Assembly (NCBI RefSeq): GCF_000183135.1
Contig: NC_014734.1
Span: forward strand, 248,001-312,000
Direction: 5' to 3'
Source: Paludibacter propionicigenes WB4
GTDB lineage: Bacteria; Bacteroidota; Bacteroidia; Bacteroidales; Paludibacteraceae
DNA length: 64,000 bases
Both the position numbers and the translations under genes were made by a program. Positions 50,936 to 61,308 of the stretch are shown here, piece by piece. Each line of letters begins with the position of its first letter. Within the stretch, counting starts at the first letter, position 1. The notes beneath the pieces were generated by a model. It made no database searches, was not told the origin of the DNA, and saw nothing but the letters and a program-made list of their open reading frames with translations.

Positions 50936-52387
50936 TTACTTGATAAAGTGAAATTCATCCATATAGAAGATACCTGTTCCGGCCTGACCTTCGGCTCCAA
51001 ACTGGATAACAATCTTGTCATAATCTTTGCGACCACTAACACTGCTGAAATCGAATGTTAGATCAATCCATTTATCAGTTGCCAAATCGCCTTTGATTAT
51101 TTCAGTTTGAGTGGTGTATGCATTTCCACCCAAGCTTCCATCCTGAAGTTTTACAGCTACCTGAGGTTTCAGTTTCGTATTGGTTACCCAGCTTCCAGCC
51201 ACAGCATTTGAAGTTGTATAGTCATTATACGAAGGAATAAATACCTTCAATGTAATTTTGTTTTGTGCAGATAAATCAAATTTGTAACCTGTAGCCTGGA
51301 AGAAAACATTTGAATAAAAGCCAGTGCTTTTTTGGTATAAAAATGCTTTCGAAGAAGTATTTACAGGTACCGGAGCAGGATTCGAATAGAATGCATTTGT
51401 GAGTGAACCCATGTCTTCTTTAGCGAAAACAACTTTAGGTGTAGCCGATTCAAAATCTTCATTCAGTGCAATTTCTTTCAATGGAATGATGATATTCGGT
51501 TTAATGTTCTTTTCTTTTGGAACTAAACGGTACCACCAGCCATTACCGGGTTCAACTGTACTTACACATTTTAGGTACAATGCATCGTCCGAGATACTCA
51601 AAATTTGATAAGTAGAAGTACCTGCAAAATGTCCTAAGAAAGCTCCGCCACTAAGTGTGATTGTTTTTGCCGTTTCGTTCAATGTAAACGTATAGTCTGT
51701 TTTTGGTACATAAGCCACATCAAAGTCACCATCCGGTGGCACAACTGAGGTTGAATAACCCAAAGCAGCAAGTGCAGTTTTTCCAGATGCATTAGTATAA
51801 ACATAACCATTATTTTTCCAACCGAATTTTACACCCACTTGTGTAAAGGTAAATTCCTGAGTATATAAACTACATTTTGATTTTCCTTCGGCAGGACAGC
51901 TCCACCAACTTGGCGAGTTGGCATCGAAAGGACCAACTCCGAAATGTCCATCATAATATTGATCAAATACCCATGTTTTACCGGTTAAGTTAGAAGCTCC
52001 ACCGGTTAATGAATTGTACATTGGTGTGTTCAGCAATGACATGTCATCATTAGCTATGACCACTTTTTTGGTGATACTTGCCGATCCACCTGAGGTATAC
52101 AATGTCATTGTAATTGTATATTCTCCTTTAAATGGGAAAGTAGCTTGTGTAGTTTCACCTTTAGCTTTGCTACCGTTCAAATCCCAGGTCGCAATTCCTT
52201 TTACAGAAGAGGTGTTCGCGAAGTCAATAATATTGGCTTTCGATGCTGTTGGTGTGGCCGTGAAGCTTAACTGATCAGCTGTTGGCATTGCTCCCAAAGC
52301 GTAATCCGAATTTTGTTGCGGATCGCAAGCTGTCATCATAAGCAATGAAAGCACTGCTAACGCTCCTGTTTTAAATATATTTTTCAT
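50936..52387 (-). CDS. Surface glycan-binding lipoprotein (SusE/F position)
   Basis: A 483-residue lipoprotein (C21 in LLMMTACDPQ) lying directly after SusD, where polysaccharide loci encode the surface glycan-binding protein. The first part (about 30-110) has a PKD-like fold (DLNGSKAKGETTQATFPFKGEYTITMTLYTSGG). A middle beta domain (about 130-290, TGKTWVFDQYYDGHFGVGP) and a C-terminal carbohydrate-binding-like beta sandwich (about 310-483, WIDLTFDFSSVSGRKDYDKIVIQFG) follow. No catalytic motif is seen. It probably holds beta-glucan near the SusCD complex. Confidence 0.82.
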   Translation of the reverse strand: MKNIFKTGALAVLSLLMMTACDPQQNSDYALGAMPTADQLSFTATPTASKANIIDFANTSSVKGIATWDLNGSKAKGETTQATFPFKGEYTITMTLYTSGGSASITKKVVIANDDMSLLNTPMYNSLTGGASNLTGKTWVFDQYYDGHFGVGPFDANSPSWWSCPAEGKSKCSLYTQEFTFTQVGVKFGWKNNGYVYTNASGKTALAALGYSTSVVPPDGDFDVAYVPKTDYTFTLNETAKTITLSGGAFLGHFAGTSTYQILSISDDALYLKCVSTVEPGNGWWYRLVPKEKNIKPNIIIPLKEIALNEDFESATPKVVFAKEDMGSLTNAFYSNPAPVPVNTSSKAFLYQKSTGFYSNVFFQATGYKFDLSAQNKITLKVFIPSYNDYTTSNAVAGSWVTNTKLKPQVAVKLQDGSLGGNAYTTQTEIIKGDLATDKWIDLTFDFSSVSGRKDYDKIVIQFGAEGQAGTGIFYMDEFHFIK

Positions 52388-52414
52388 ATCTATTCTGTTT
52401 TTATGATGTGTGAA

Positions 52415-53923
52415 TTAATTGTAGCCTGTGTTTTGTTTCAACTTAAACTCACCTTCTGTTTTTTCAATTTCAGATTGTGGAATAGGTAAGTACTTTTTGT
52501 AATCTGCCCAGGTTCTTACTGATGAAAATGCAGGTTTGTTTTCGGTCAATAAACTGGTATCTCCCCAGCGTACGATATCCCAGAAGCGCATACCTTCACC
52601 TAAGAATTCACGACGACGTTCAAGTTTGATATTAGCTGCAGTAGCAGGTATCGAAGTTAATCCGGCACGTTGTCTGATTTGATCCAAACAATCCTGAGCT
52701 GTTACACCATTTACAGGAGCTACATTGTTCATTACCATTAATTCAGCAGCATTCAATAATGTTTCGGCATAACGGAAAATACGTAGATTGTTATCAAAGT
52801 TCAAATCTATATCGCCCGGAGGAGGGTTATACCCTTTACGTGCAGCATATTTAGACATAAACAATCCTGTGTTTTGGAAACGTGGAGTATAAGTACCATC
52901 ATCAAATTTATTGATGGTTCCGACTAAACGTTTGTCGCCTGCTTCGTATATAGAGTAAGCTTCGGTACGTACCGGACCAAATCCCCAACCACCAATGTAA
53001 AGCGATTGACCGCTAAGGTTGTTCGGCGAAATAAAGGCAGGAAGGTTAGTTCCGTATCCTTGCCAGCCTGATGACCATGTTTTTCCTTCAGGTAACTGGT
53101 TGGTTTCAAAAATAGATTCGCTGCCAAATTCACCTGTATTCAACCATATCGATGAAAAGTCACTCACTAAAGCATACTTGTTACTTTTGATAATTTCAGT
53201 CATATCTTTCAATACTTCTGCATATTTAGTTGCATCTTTCTGATACATAACTACGCGGGCTTTTAGCATTTGCGCTGCCGCTTTGGTTACACGTCCATCA
53301 TTAGCAGCAGTAGTGCGCATTGGCAATTTGTCGCCTGTGATTGCAAAATCCAAATCGGCAATGATTTTTGTATAGATTTCGTCGGCTGTATATTGTTTAG
53401 CCATATAAGGTGCAGCCAAGTCAGCTTCGAAATAAGGGATATTACCCCAGAATTTCCATAACCAATGAGTGTAGTAAGCACGTAAGAAATGTGCTTCTGC
53501 TTTGTATTGATTCAGATTAGCTTCAGGTACATTCACTGCATTATCACAAGCTAAAATTACATTGTTACAACGGCTCAAGCCCGAATAATAAATATTCCAG
53601 AGGCCTCCAGGTAACTCAGTAGCTGTAGCATCCAATTGCGAAAGACGGTATAATTGTCCTTGGTCACCGGCATCGCCACCACCTTTATAGATATCGTCTG
53701 ACCGTAAATCGGACATCAAAACGATACTGTTATAGTTGTTGGCAGCATAACTGTCAAACAGTAAAATCTGATAACAAGAACCCAGATTGGATAATATCGC
53801 ACCTTCAGTAGCAGCTCCACCCGCTTCTTGCGATTGGGTCGGATGGCTGGTCAGAAATTCGTCGCCACATGACACAAATCCTATTGCTGCCGCTAATAAT
53901 AGAATAAATTTATATTTTTTCAT
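52415..53923 (-). CDS. SusD/RagB-type surface lipoprotein (beta-glucan locus)
   Basis: A 502-residue lipoprotein (signal ending GFVSC, C19) with the SusD fold: DEFLTSHPTQSQ at the N-terminus, YSGLSRCNNVILACD, AEAHFLRAYYTHWLWKFWGNIPYFE and the C-terminal RRREFLGEGMRFWDIVRWGD are standard. It pairs with the SusC encoded 20 bp upstream and delivers glucan oligosaccharides to it. Complete. Confidence 0.94.
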   Translation of the reverse strand: MKKYKFILLLAAAIGFVSCGDEFLTSHPTQSQEAGGAATEGAILSNLGSCYQILLFDSYAANNYNSIVLMSDLRSDDIYKGGGDAGDQGQLYRLSQLDATATELPGGLWNIYYSGLSRCNNVILACDNAVNVPEANLNQYKAEAHFLRAYYTHWLWKFWGNIPYFEADLAAPYMAKQYTADEIYTKIIADLDFAITGDKLPMRTTAANDGRVTKAAAQMLKARVVMYQKDATKYAEVLKDMTEIIKSNKYALVSDFSSIWLNTGEFGSESIFETNQLPEGKTWSSGWQGYGTNLPAFISPNNLSGQSLYIGGWGFGPVRTEAYSIYEAGDKRLVGTINKFDDGTYTPRFQNTGLFMSKYAARKGYNPPPGDIDLNFDNNLRIFRYAETLLNAAELMVMNNVAPVNGVTAQDCLDQIRQRAGLTSIPATAANIKLERRREFLGEGMRFWDIVRWGDTSLLTENKPAFSSVRTWADYKKYLPIPQSEIEKTEGEFKLKQNTGYN

Positions 53924-53943
53924 ATCTTCTGTTTTTTTTAAAG

Positions 53944-56900
53944 TTAGAAAGTAATGTTAGCACCTACTGAAATCGTTCTGGCTTGTGGGTAAATTCCTTT
54001 GTCAACACCAATTGTGGTGTAACCACCGGCTGCAATTTCAGGATCAAAACCATCATATTTAGTCAGCGTCAATAAATTTTCGGCTGTTACAAATAAACGT
54101 AAGCGGTCAACGGCAACTTTACGCATCAATTTTTGAGGTAATGTATAACCAAATTGCAGCGTTTTTAAGCGAATATACGATCCGTTTTTAACATAAAGAT
54201 CTGAAGAACGCCAGTTACGATTAGGATTTACAGCTGTCATACGAGGAATACTGTTTGAAGTTCCTTCACCAATCCATCTGCCAAGTGCCCATGATGGTCT
54301 GTTCATTGCAGTGATATCACCTCTTTGTGAGTAATCGAAAATATCGTTACCGGCTGTTCCCTGGAAGAATGCAGTTAAGTCAAATCCTTTCCATTCTGCT
54401 CCAAGATTCAAACCGAAAGTCCAGTCCGGCATTCCTTTACCAATTTTGGTTTTATCATTGTCATCAATTTTGCCATCGCCTATATCATTGCCATTTGCAT
54501 CTTTAGCTCCTGCAATATCCATAAAAATAACATCTCCGGGTTGTGCTTTTTCACCATATTTGCTATTGTAAGCATTAGCTTCGGCTTGTGTTTGAAGAAT
54601 TCCACCGGTTTTATAACCATAGAAATATGGAAAAACTTCTCCGTTTTTGCCTTTTACATAACTTCCTACACCTGTTGCTCCAGCATTTTCATAAATAGCT
54701 TCGCCGGATGCATTACCCAGTTTGATTAATTTATTTTTTAAGAAAGAAGCATTAGCGCCGATATTAAATGTAAAGTCCTTTACATTCAGTTTATAACTTG
54801 TTTCAAATTCCAATCCCCAGTTTTCCATATCACCTACGTTAGCAATCGGAGCTCCTTTACCTACGTAGGCAGGTATTGGTAAGTCCATCAACATACCATT
54901 GGTTTTTTTCTTGAAATAATCAAAACTAAAGCTTAAAGCATTGTTGAAGTAGCGTGATTCAAAACCAAGGTCAAGTTGTTCCGATTGTTCCCATTTTACT
55001 TCCGGATTGGCAATAACCGATGGGCTGGTACCGTATTGCATGGTTGAATTGGTTCCTGAACCGAAATAATAGTTTTGATTACCATCCATTAAACTAGTGT
55101 ATCTGAAATCACCAATGTTTTCGTTACCATTTTTACCCCAGCTTCCGCGGAATTTTAATGTGCTGAACCATTCAGGACGGCCTTCCATGAATTTTTCATT
55201 TGTTGCATTCCAACCTAATGATAATGCAGGGAATATTGCCCATTTGTGCATAGAACCAAATCTTGAAGAACCATCACGGCGAACTGTAGCCTGGAAAATA
55301 TAGCGTTCATCGTAGTTATAATCTAATCTGCCAAAGTACGAAGCCAATGTTTGAGCAGTGAACCCGCCTGTTCCACCGGCAACTCTTTCAAGTGTTCTGG
55401 CTGCAATAGCCGAGTTGATATTGGCTTTGTCAGGGTTTGTTTCTAACAAGTTATAGTCATCGCCATATAAATCGCGATAAGTGTATTTCTTAGCTGATTG
55501 GCCGAGTAAAACGGATAAGTTATGTTTTTCTGCAATTTTCTTTGTGTAGGTCAACGTGTTTTCAAGTTGCCAGGTAAATCCGCGGTGCATTTCAGAGTGA
55601 ACAGAACTTTGAGTTATGTCTTTACCTTGTGTAGCAAGGAAATGTGGGAAAGCATAACCGTCGTTACCCCAGAATGCGAGATCGACCCCGTAATTAGTTT
55701 TGAATTTCAAATCTTTGATTACATCCATTTCAGCCCAAAAACTACTTACGAATTTATCAGCATTACCTGTCGATTTTGAAGGTGCATCCAGCATTGCTAC
55801 CGGATTGGCAATTTCCTGAAAACCTGCAGGAGGAGTTGAATATACATTACCATTTTTGTCTTTTACAGCAGTAGGATGAGCCGCTAAAACAGCTGTCGGA
55901 TCCAATGCATATACAGGAACAGTAGGGTCAAATGCCAATGCACTACCTAAAATTGAACCATATTCAGAGTTTGTTTCAACGCCTGTAGATTTTGTTCTTG
56001 AATAGTTTACGTTTACGCCAACTCTTAATTTGTTTAAGAAATCACGTGTTTTTGTTTCAAATACGCTGTAAGTATTGTTTGATCTCAAACTGTAACGATT
56101 GTAGTTTGATTTGCCAAAGTTACCACCTACGATACCTTCCTGATTGAAATATCCAAATGATAGGAAGTAAGTAGCCTTATCGGTACCACCACTTGCACTA
56201 ATTTGATGACTTACCACAGGAGCGTCGTAATTAAAGGTAGCATCTTGCCAGTCGGTACCTTTACCTGCATTTGAAATCTGGGTGTTAGTGTATTTAGGAG
56301 CATTACCATCATTGATAGACGCCTCGTTCATTAAAGTCATGTATTGAGTTGCATCCAATACTGATCTTTTTTTCCAGGGGTTTTGTATACCATAAGTTAC
56401 ATTGTAGTTGATGGCCATTTTTCCTTTTTGTCCCAGTTTGGTAGTTACTAACACTACACCATTGGCACCACGTGTTCCATACACGGCAGCAGAAGCTGCA
56501 TCTTTCAATATTTCTACTGATTGTATATCGGCAGGGTTCAGATAATCAATACCACCGCCAACAGCCATACCATCCACAATATAAAGTGGTTCGCTATTGT
56601 TTACGGTACCAATACCACGAATACGAACTTTTGAATCCGATCCAGGTTGTCCTGAACTTTGAGTGATTTGTACACCCGAAATTTTTCCTTTTAAGGCATC
56701 TTCAATACGTGAAGGTGTAGTCTTGCTCAAATCTTCTGCTGTTACACGGCTAATTGCAGCTGTTACAACACTCTTTTTCTGAGTTCCATATCCTACAACT
56801 ATTACTTCGTCAAGATTTTGTGAGTCTTCGGATAGTGAAATTTTCAGATTTGTTTGTCGACCTACTTTTATTTTCTGTTTAGTGTATCCGATGTATGAAA

Positions 56901-57171
56901 TTACTAGAACAGAATTTTCTGATGGAACATTGATTGTAAAATGTCCATCGATGTCGGTCGTAGTACCAGTAGTAGTTCCTTCTACCAAAACACCTACACC
57001 GATTAGAGCAGTACCTGTTTTCTCGTCTGTAATAGTACCCTTTATAGGTGTCGCTGCAGATACCGATGCTGTACTAATTATCAGCAAAGTAGCAGTACAA
57101 ATCAAACTAATAAATAGTTTGTTTAGATGTAAATTTAGATTTTTACATCTTTGGCGTGATTTTTTGTTCAT
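53944..57171 (-). CDS. SusC/RagA-type TonB-dependent transporter (beta-glucan locus)
   Basis: A 1,075-residue outer-membrane transporter: a long signal peptide (to about residue 39, VSAA), a carboxypeptidase-D-like domain (TPIKGTITDEKTGTALIGVG), TonB-box region DEVIVVGYGTQKK, plug (SGQPGSDSKVRIRGIGTVNN, YIVDGMAVGG) and the barrel ending VGANITF. With SusD and the glycan-binding lipoprotein it imports glucan oligosaccharides into the periplasm. It starts 109 bp after the GH3 stop; no separate promoter matching the consensus is apparent, so it probably depends on the promoter before GH3. Confidence 0.94.
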   Translation of the reverse strand: MNKKSRQRCKNLNLHLNKLFISLICTATLLIISTASVSAATPIKGTITDEKTGTALIGVGVLVEGTTTGTTTDIDGHFTINVPSENSVLVISYIGYTKQKIKVGRQTNLKISLSEDSQNLDEVIVVGYGTQKKSVVTAAISRVTAEDLSKTTPSRIEDALKGKISGVQITQSSGQPGSDSKVRIRGIGTVNNSEPLYIVDGMAVGGGIDYLNPADIQSVEILKDAASAAVYGTRGANGVVLVTTKLGQKGKMAINYNVTYGIQNPWKKRSVLDATQYMTLMNEASINDGNAPKYTNTQISNAGKGTDWQDATFNYDAPVVSHQISASGGTDKATYFLSFGYFNQEGIVGGNFGKSNYNRYSLRSNNTYSVFETKTRDFLNKLRVGVNVNYSRTKSTGVETNSEYGSILGSALAFDPTVPVYALDPTAVLAAHPTAVKDKNGNVYSTPPAGFQEIANPVAMLDAPSKSTGNADKFVSSFWAEMDVIKDLKFKTNYGVDLAFWGNDGYAFPHFLATQGKDITQSSVHSEMHRGFTWQLENTLTYTKKIAEKHNLSVLLGQSAKKYTYRDLYGDDYNLLETNPDKANINSAIAARTLERVAGGTGGFTAQTLASYFGRLDYNYDERYIFQATVRRDGSSRFGSMHKWAIFPALSLGWNATNEKFMEGRPEWFSTLKFRGSWGKNGNENIGDFRYTSLMDGNQNYYFGSGTNSTMQYGTSPSVIANPEVKWEQSEQLDLGFESRYFNNALSFSFDYFKKKTNGMLMDLPIPAYVGKGAPIANVGDMENWGLEFETSYKLNVKDFTFNIGANASFLKNKLIKLGNASGEAIYENAGATGVGSYVKGKNGEVFPYFYGYKTGGILQTQAEANAYNSKYGEKAQPGDVIFMDIAGAKDANGNDIGDGKIDDNDKTKIGKGMPDWTFGLNLGAEWKGFDLTAFFQGTAGNDIFDYSQRGDITAMNRPSWALGRWIGEGTSNSIPRMTAVNPNRNWRSSDLYVKNGSYIRLKTLQFGYTLPQKLMRKVAVDRLRLFVTAENLLTLTKYDGFDPEIAAGGYTTIGVDKGIYPQARTISVGANITF

Positions 57172-57280
57172 AGGTTTAATTTAATAATAAAACAATAATT
57201 TTTAATTGTCAATTTGTTCTTTTTATATAAATTCTTATTCAAGAGGAATTATTCATGATTGTTGACTTTCATGATTTGGT

Positions 57281-59524
57281 TTATAATATTAATTTAAAGT
57301 TTGCTTTTAAACTGGCATCAGAAGAACTTCCAACGAATAGTTCATAATCTCCGGCTTCGTTGATATACTCAATTTCGTTATTGAAGAATTTCAAATCTTC
57401 TGGAGTAAGGGTGAAGGTGATTTGTCTGGTTTCTCCTTTTTTCAACATAACTTTTTGAAAACCTTTCAATTCTTTCACCGGACGAACTACACATCCAAAC
57501 AAATCGCGTATATATAATTGAACTACTTCTTCTCCATCGTAATTGCCCGAATTAGTGAGATCTACTGTCACAGTCAGTTTATTCTTCTGATTTGATAATT
57601 CAGTTGATGATAATTTGAGGTTATCGATATCGAATTTTGTATAACTAAGTCCGTATCCAAATGGGTATCGTGGACTATTTTGTAAATCGATATAAGCTGA
57701 AACGTAGTTTTTGTCATTTTCATCTTTAGCTGGTCTACCCGTGCTATAGTGGTTATAGTATACCGGAATTTGACCTTCAGTTCGAGGGAATGACATGGGT
57801 AGTTTTGCTGCAGGATTATAATCGCCAAACAGTACATCGGCAATAGAATTACCGGCTTCGGTGCCAAGCCACCAGGTATATAAAATTGAAGGAATGTTAT
57901 CCCCAGCCCAATTAAAGATTAAAGGACGACCGGCATTTATTAATAAAACAATAGGTTTTCCGGTTTTGTGAATCTCTTTGAGTAATTCTTCTTGCACACC
58001 GGGTAGATGTAAGTTACTTCTACTTTTGGCTTCGCCACTCATATTGGCGGCCTCACCTAGCGATAGGATAACTACGTCTGCCGATTTAGCAGTTGCAACG
58101 GCTTCTTCAAAACCAGATTTATCGTTATCATTTATATTGCAGCCATGAGAGTATAGTATCTCTGAGCTTTTATCAAGTTTATTCTTGATACCTTGATATT
58201 GTGATATGATTCGGGAGCTGTCATCGGGGAATGCAACTGACCAAAAACCATGATTGGCTGTTGTAGCTTTAAATAAAGGTCCAATTAAGGCGACTTTTTT
58301 AATTTGTTTAGAAAGTGGAAGTAGAGGCTTTCCGGTGCTAAGATTATCGTTCTTTAGCAATACAATGCTTTTCTTTCCTGCTTCACGAGCCAATTCTCTG
58401 TTAGCTAAATTATTAGTTTGCTTATTCTCTCTTTCTTGATTGCAAAACCGGAATGGATCCTCAAATAAGCCGAGTTCAAATTTCTTTATTAAAATTCTTT
58501 TAACAGCTTCATCAATTAGTTTGATGTCTATTTTTTTATCGAGCACTAATTGTTTTAAATTATCCTTATAACATCTGCTTTCCATGTCCATATCTGAACC
58601 GGCGATTATTGCTTTCATAGCTGCGTCATAGCTGTTTTTTGCATATCCGTGGGCAACCATTTCACCAATGCTACCCCAGTCGCTAACTACAAATCCCTTA
58701 TAGTTCCACTCTTTCTTCAATTTGTCGCGTTGAATGTATTTATTAGCTGTAGCTGGTATACCATTAATATCATTAAATGAATTCATGAATGTAGCTACAT
58801 TTGCCTCTGCAGCAGCTTTGAAGGGTGGGAGATAGGTTTCATTAAGTTGCCTTAGACTCATATCTACAGAATTGTAATCTCGTCCACCAACACCTGCACC
58901 ATAAGCAGCAAAGTGCTTCGCACAAGCCATTATAGCATCAATATTACCTAAGCCATTTCCCTGAAAACCATTTACACGGGCTTTAGCCACTAAACATCCC
59001 AGGTAAGTGTCTTCGCCTGCTCCTTCCATAACACGTCCCCAGCGAGGATCACGCGATATATCTACCATTGGAGCAAAGGTCCAGTGAATACCATAAGCTG
59101 CTGCTTCGGTGGCTGCAGCATGAGCCGTTTTTTCCATTAATTCTAAGTCCCAGGTTGCTGTTTCGCCTAGTGGGATAGGGAAAGTAGTTCTAAAACCATG
59201 AATTACATCCAATCCAAAAATCATTGGGATTTTTAAGCGGGATTGTAACGCTAGTTCTTGTAATTTTCGAGTTTCTTCAACGCCAATCACGTTCAACATG
59301 GAGCCGACCTTTCCTTGGCGAATCTGATTGGCTTTATCTCCATCGGCAGTTATTTTACCGGTTGCATTTCTATCGCTAGTGTATTGGTTTAGCTGTCCAA
59401 TTTTTTCATCAAGTGTCATTTGACGAATAAGTAAGTCAGCCTGTGCTGCAGGATTTGATTTTGATTGCCCTAAAGTAGTAAGGCAGATAAGAGTAAAGAG
59501 GAGTAGTAATACGTGTTTTTTCAT
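57281..59524 (-). CDS. bglX: BglX-like beta-glucosidase, glycoside hydrolase family 3
   Basis: A periplasmic exo-beta-glucosidase releasing glucose from the non-reducing end. With the start at 59524 (MKKHVLLLLF) it has 747 residues and a signal peptide ending LGQS. Domain order: GH3 barrel (PMIFGLDVIHGFRTTFPIPLGE, nucleophile Asp in FVVSDWGSIG), second alpha/beta domain (VALIGPLF to PRYPFGYGLSYT) and C-terminal fibronectin-III-like domain. The length and motifs match E. coli BglX. It is the first gene of the operon and would finish degradation of imported beta-glucan oligosaccharides. Confidence 0.93.
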   Translation of the reverse strand: MKKHVLLLLFTLICLTTLGQSKSNPAAQADLLIRQMTLDEKIGQLNQYTSDRNATGKITADGDKANQIRQGKVGSMLNVIGVEETRKLQELALQSRLKIPMIFGLDVIHGFRTTFPIPLGETATWDLELMEKTAHAAATEAAAYGIHWTFAPMVDISRDPRWGRVMEGAGEDTYLGCLVAKARVNGFQGNGLGNIDAIMACAKHFAAYGAGVGGRDYNSVDMSLRQLNETYLPPFKAAAEANVATFMNSFNDINGIPATANKYIQRDKLKKEWNYKGFVVSDWGSIGEMVAHGYAKNSYDAAMKAIIAGSDMDMESRCYKDNLKQLVLDKKIDIKLIDEAVKRILIKKFELGLFEDPFRFCNQERENKQTNNLANRELAREAGKKSIVLLKNDNLSTGKPLLPLSKQIKKVALIGPLFKATTANHGFWSVAFPDDSSRIISQYQGIKNKLDKSSEILYSHGCNINDNDKSGFEEAVATAKSADVVILSLGEAANMSGEAKSRSNLHLPGVQEELLKEIHKTGKPIVLLINAGRPLIFNWAGDNIPSILYTWWLGTEAGNSIADVLFGDYNPAAKLPMSFPRTEGQIPVYYNHYSTGRPAKDENDKNYVSAYIDLQNSPRYPFGYGLSYTKFDIDNLKLSSTELSNQKNKLTVTVDLTNSGNYDGEEVVQLYIRDLFGCVVRPVKELKGFQKVMLKKGETRQITFTLTPEDLKFFNNEIEYINEAGDYELFVGSSSDASLKANFKLIL

Positions 59525-59687
59525 ATAATAATTTGTTGTGCTTAAATCTTGTGATCTCAATTTCTATATCTAGTCTTAAATACTAGCGGATAGAACTTTT
59601 TTGTTCACTAAAATTTATAACATTTTCAATATGGATTTAAGGGCTTTATTCTATATTAGTGTCATAATAACAATAACTTTGACTCTG

Positions 59688-59719
59688 CAAATATAAAATC
59701 TATTATTTCAATAAACAAA
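59688..59719 (-). promoter_or_regulatory. Bacteroidota promoter of the beta-glucan operon
   Basis: On the minus strand TTTG (59716-59719), 20 bp, TATATTTG (59688-59695): a near-perfect consensus. It would start the transcript running from GH3 through the last GH30. Confidence 0.72.
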
Positions 59720-59772
59720 CAAACAGAGTGTTTTTCTTACACTAAGTATAAACTTTAACATTAATTTAAAAC

Positions 59773-59806
59773 AAAGCCTTGCCAAATGATTGTATGGCAA
59801 GGCTTT
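59773..59806 (-). terminator. Intrinsic terminator of the GH5 gene
   Basis: AAAGCCTTGCCA (59773-59784) and TGGCAAGGCTTT (59795-59806) form a perfect 12-bp stem; on the minus strand it is followed by GTTTTAAATT. It lies 25 bp beyond the GH5 stop and separates GH5 from the GH3 operon. Confidence 0.88.
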
Positions 59807-59830
59807 ACTACATGTGTTAAATATGGTAAT

Positions 59831-61081
59831 TTATGGGGTCATTCCCAGAGCCTTTATGTAGTTTTCATTTTTTTTACAATTTTCAAATTTCATGTTGATT
59901 ATTAATGTATTCATTGCTTCAAGAACATCTGACTGGACTGGTCGGGAATTTCTTATTTTCTCAAAGCTACTTCTGTCTTTTTTAGCGTATTCTACAATCA
60001 ATTTCCATTTTTCAGGAACAATTATTCTTACAATTCCACTTTTGTTCTCAAGTTTTTTGTATGGCCAAAAATGCCAGCCGATATTATTCCTTTCCAATAA
60101 TTTACGAAAGGAACTAATCCATTCATCTTTGTTCTCACCAGTTTCTCCCATATAAAGTGGTAGATTTACTTTTTTCCTAAAATCCAGAAAGTCCTGAATA
60201 CTGGATTGTATGGTGTCGCTCCAATATCGGTGACAGGTATACATCATTTTATTATCAAAATGCCAATCAGAGAAAACCTCAAAATTACTATCCCATTGCG
60301 CCCCACCAAGCATTACTATGTGATTCTTGTCATATTTTCTTATGGCATTGATTGCCATTTTATATACAGGTTCTAAGTTTTTGTTTATTTCATTCTTGTT
60401 TTCAAAATAATGTGCAATAGGTTCATTAAGCAAGTCGTATCCAATAATACAAGTTTCGCTTTTGTAATGTTTTGCTATGCGCGACCAAATTGAACAATAC
60501 AGAGCCTGATCGTTTTTATTTTCAAACAACCAGGGATATCCATAACTGTCATCTATATTGTCGCCGGTTTGGCCTCCCGGTGCATCGTGCATGTCCAGAA
60601 TAACATACAATCCTTCCATTTTACACCAACTTATCACTCTATCGAGCAATTCAAACCCTCTATTGGGATTATTGTATCCCATATAATCTTCAGCTGTGAA
60701 TAGTTTATAATGAAAAGGAATACGAATAGAGTTCAACCCTGTCTTTTTTATGTAAGCTATGTCATGTCGGGTGATATAAGCCTCCTGAAATTGCTTCCAA
60801 AAACTATTTGTACGTTCAGCTCCAACGAGCTCTTTTAATGTCTGGTCTATTAATCTATAAGAATTGACATTGTCGAGAAGGAACATATATCCTTCAGGAT
60901 TAAGCCAGTTACCTAAGTTTGTTCCTTTTATCTGGAAATTTGTACCATTCGGAGCTATAATATTTTGTCCGGAAATATTAAAAAAGCGAGTTTTGTTTCT
61001 TTCAGCTGCAATCCCATAAAATTGTATCAGCAAACACAATATTAAAATAGGATATTTTTTTAAATAGCATTTCTTTTTCAT
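59831..61081 (-). CDS. Glycoside hydrolase family 5 glucanase
   Basis: A 416-residue exported enzyme when started at 61081 (MKKKCYLKKYPILIL; the frame is open to 61183, but a promoter lies in that part). The GH5 barrel begins with GTNLGNWLNPEGYMF and has LNSIRIPFHYKLF, acid/base Glu in YDLLNEPIAHYF and nucleophile Glu in LYMGETGENKDEW. It resembles exo-beta-1,3-glucanase/glucan-active GH5 enzymes rather than cellulases, in line with the neighbouring locus. It has its own promoter and terminator, so it is a separate unit of the same regulon. Confidence 0.88.
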   Translation of the reverse strand: MKKKCYLKKYPILILCLLIQFYGIAAERNKTRFFNISGQNIIAPNGTNFQIKGTNLGNWLNPEGYMFLLDNVNSYRLIDQTLKELVGAERTNSFWKQFQEAYITRHDIAYIKKTGLNSIRIPFHYKLFTAEDYMGYNNPNRGFELLDRVISWCKMEGLYVILDMHDAPGGQTGDNIDDSYGYPWLFENKNDQALYCSIWSRIAKHYKSETCIIGYDLLNEPIAHYFENKNEINKNLEPVYKMAINAIRKYDKNHIVMLGGAQWDSNFEVFSDWHFDNKMMYTCHRYWSDTIQSSIQDFLDFRKKVNLPLYMGETGENKDEWISSFRKLLERNNIGWHFWPYKKLENKSGIVRIIVPEKWKLIVEYAKKDRSSFEKIRNSRPVQSDVLEAMNTLIINMKFENCKKNENYIKALGMTP

Positions 61082-61129
61082 CTGTTCTGTGATTTGTTCA
61101 TTATCGTGATTTTGATTATAACTGAATTG

Positions 61130-61160
61130 CAAATATAGAATGAAATGTTGCATTCTCCAA
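61130..61160 (-). promoter_or_regulatory. Bacteroidota promoter of the GH5 gene
   Basis: On the minus strand TTG (61158-61160), 20 bp, TATATTTG (61130-61137), the same -7 sequence as the GH3 operon promoter. It lies inside the longest GH5 frame and supports the start at 61081. Confidence 0.7.
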
Positions 61161-61308
61161 GTTTGATAGTGTCTAAAATACACAAAGATTATGTTTTATT
61201 TCTAACTTTGTTTATAGTTCTTTGATAATCAATTCACAACAAGAATAGTTAATAAACAAAAAAAACAATATTTATAGTTCAATATTATTAGATAGTGTAT
61301 TATTTACA

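Larger units (their letters stand above)
59525..59830. other. 306-bp gap with promoter and terminator
   Basis: Contains the GH3 operon promoter (59688-59719) and the GH5 terminator (59773-59806), annotated separately. No gene. The 5' leader of the GH3 operon is about 160 nt. Confidence 0.7.
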
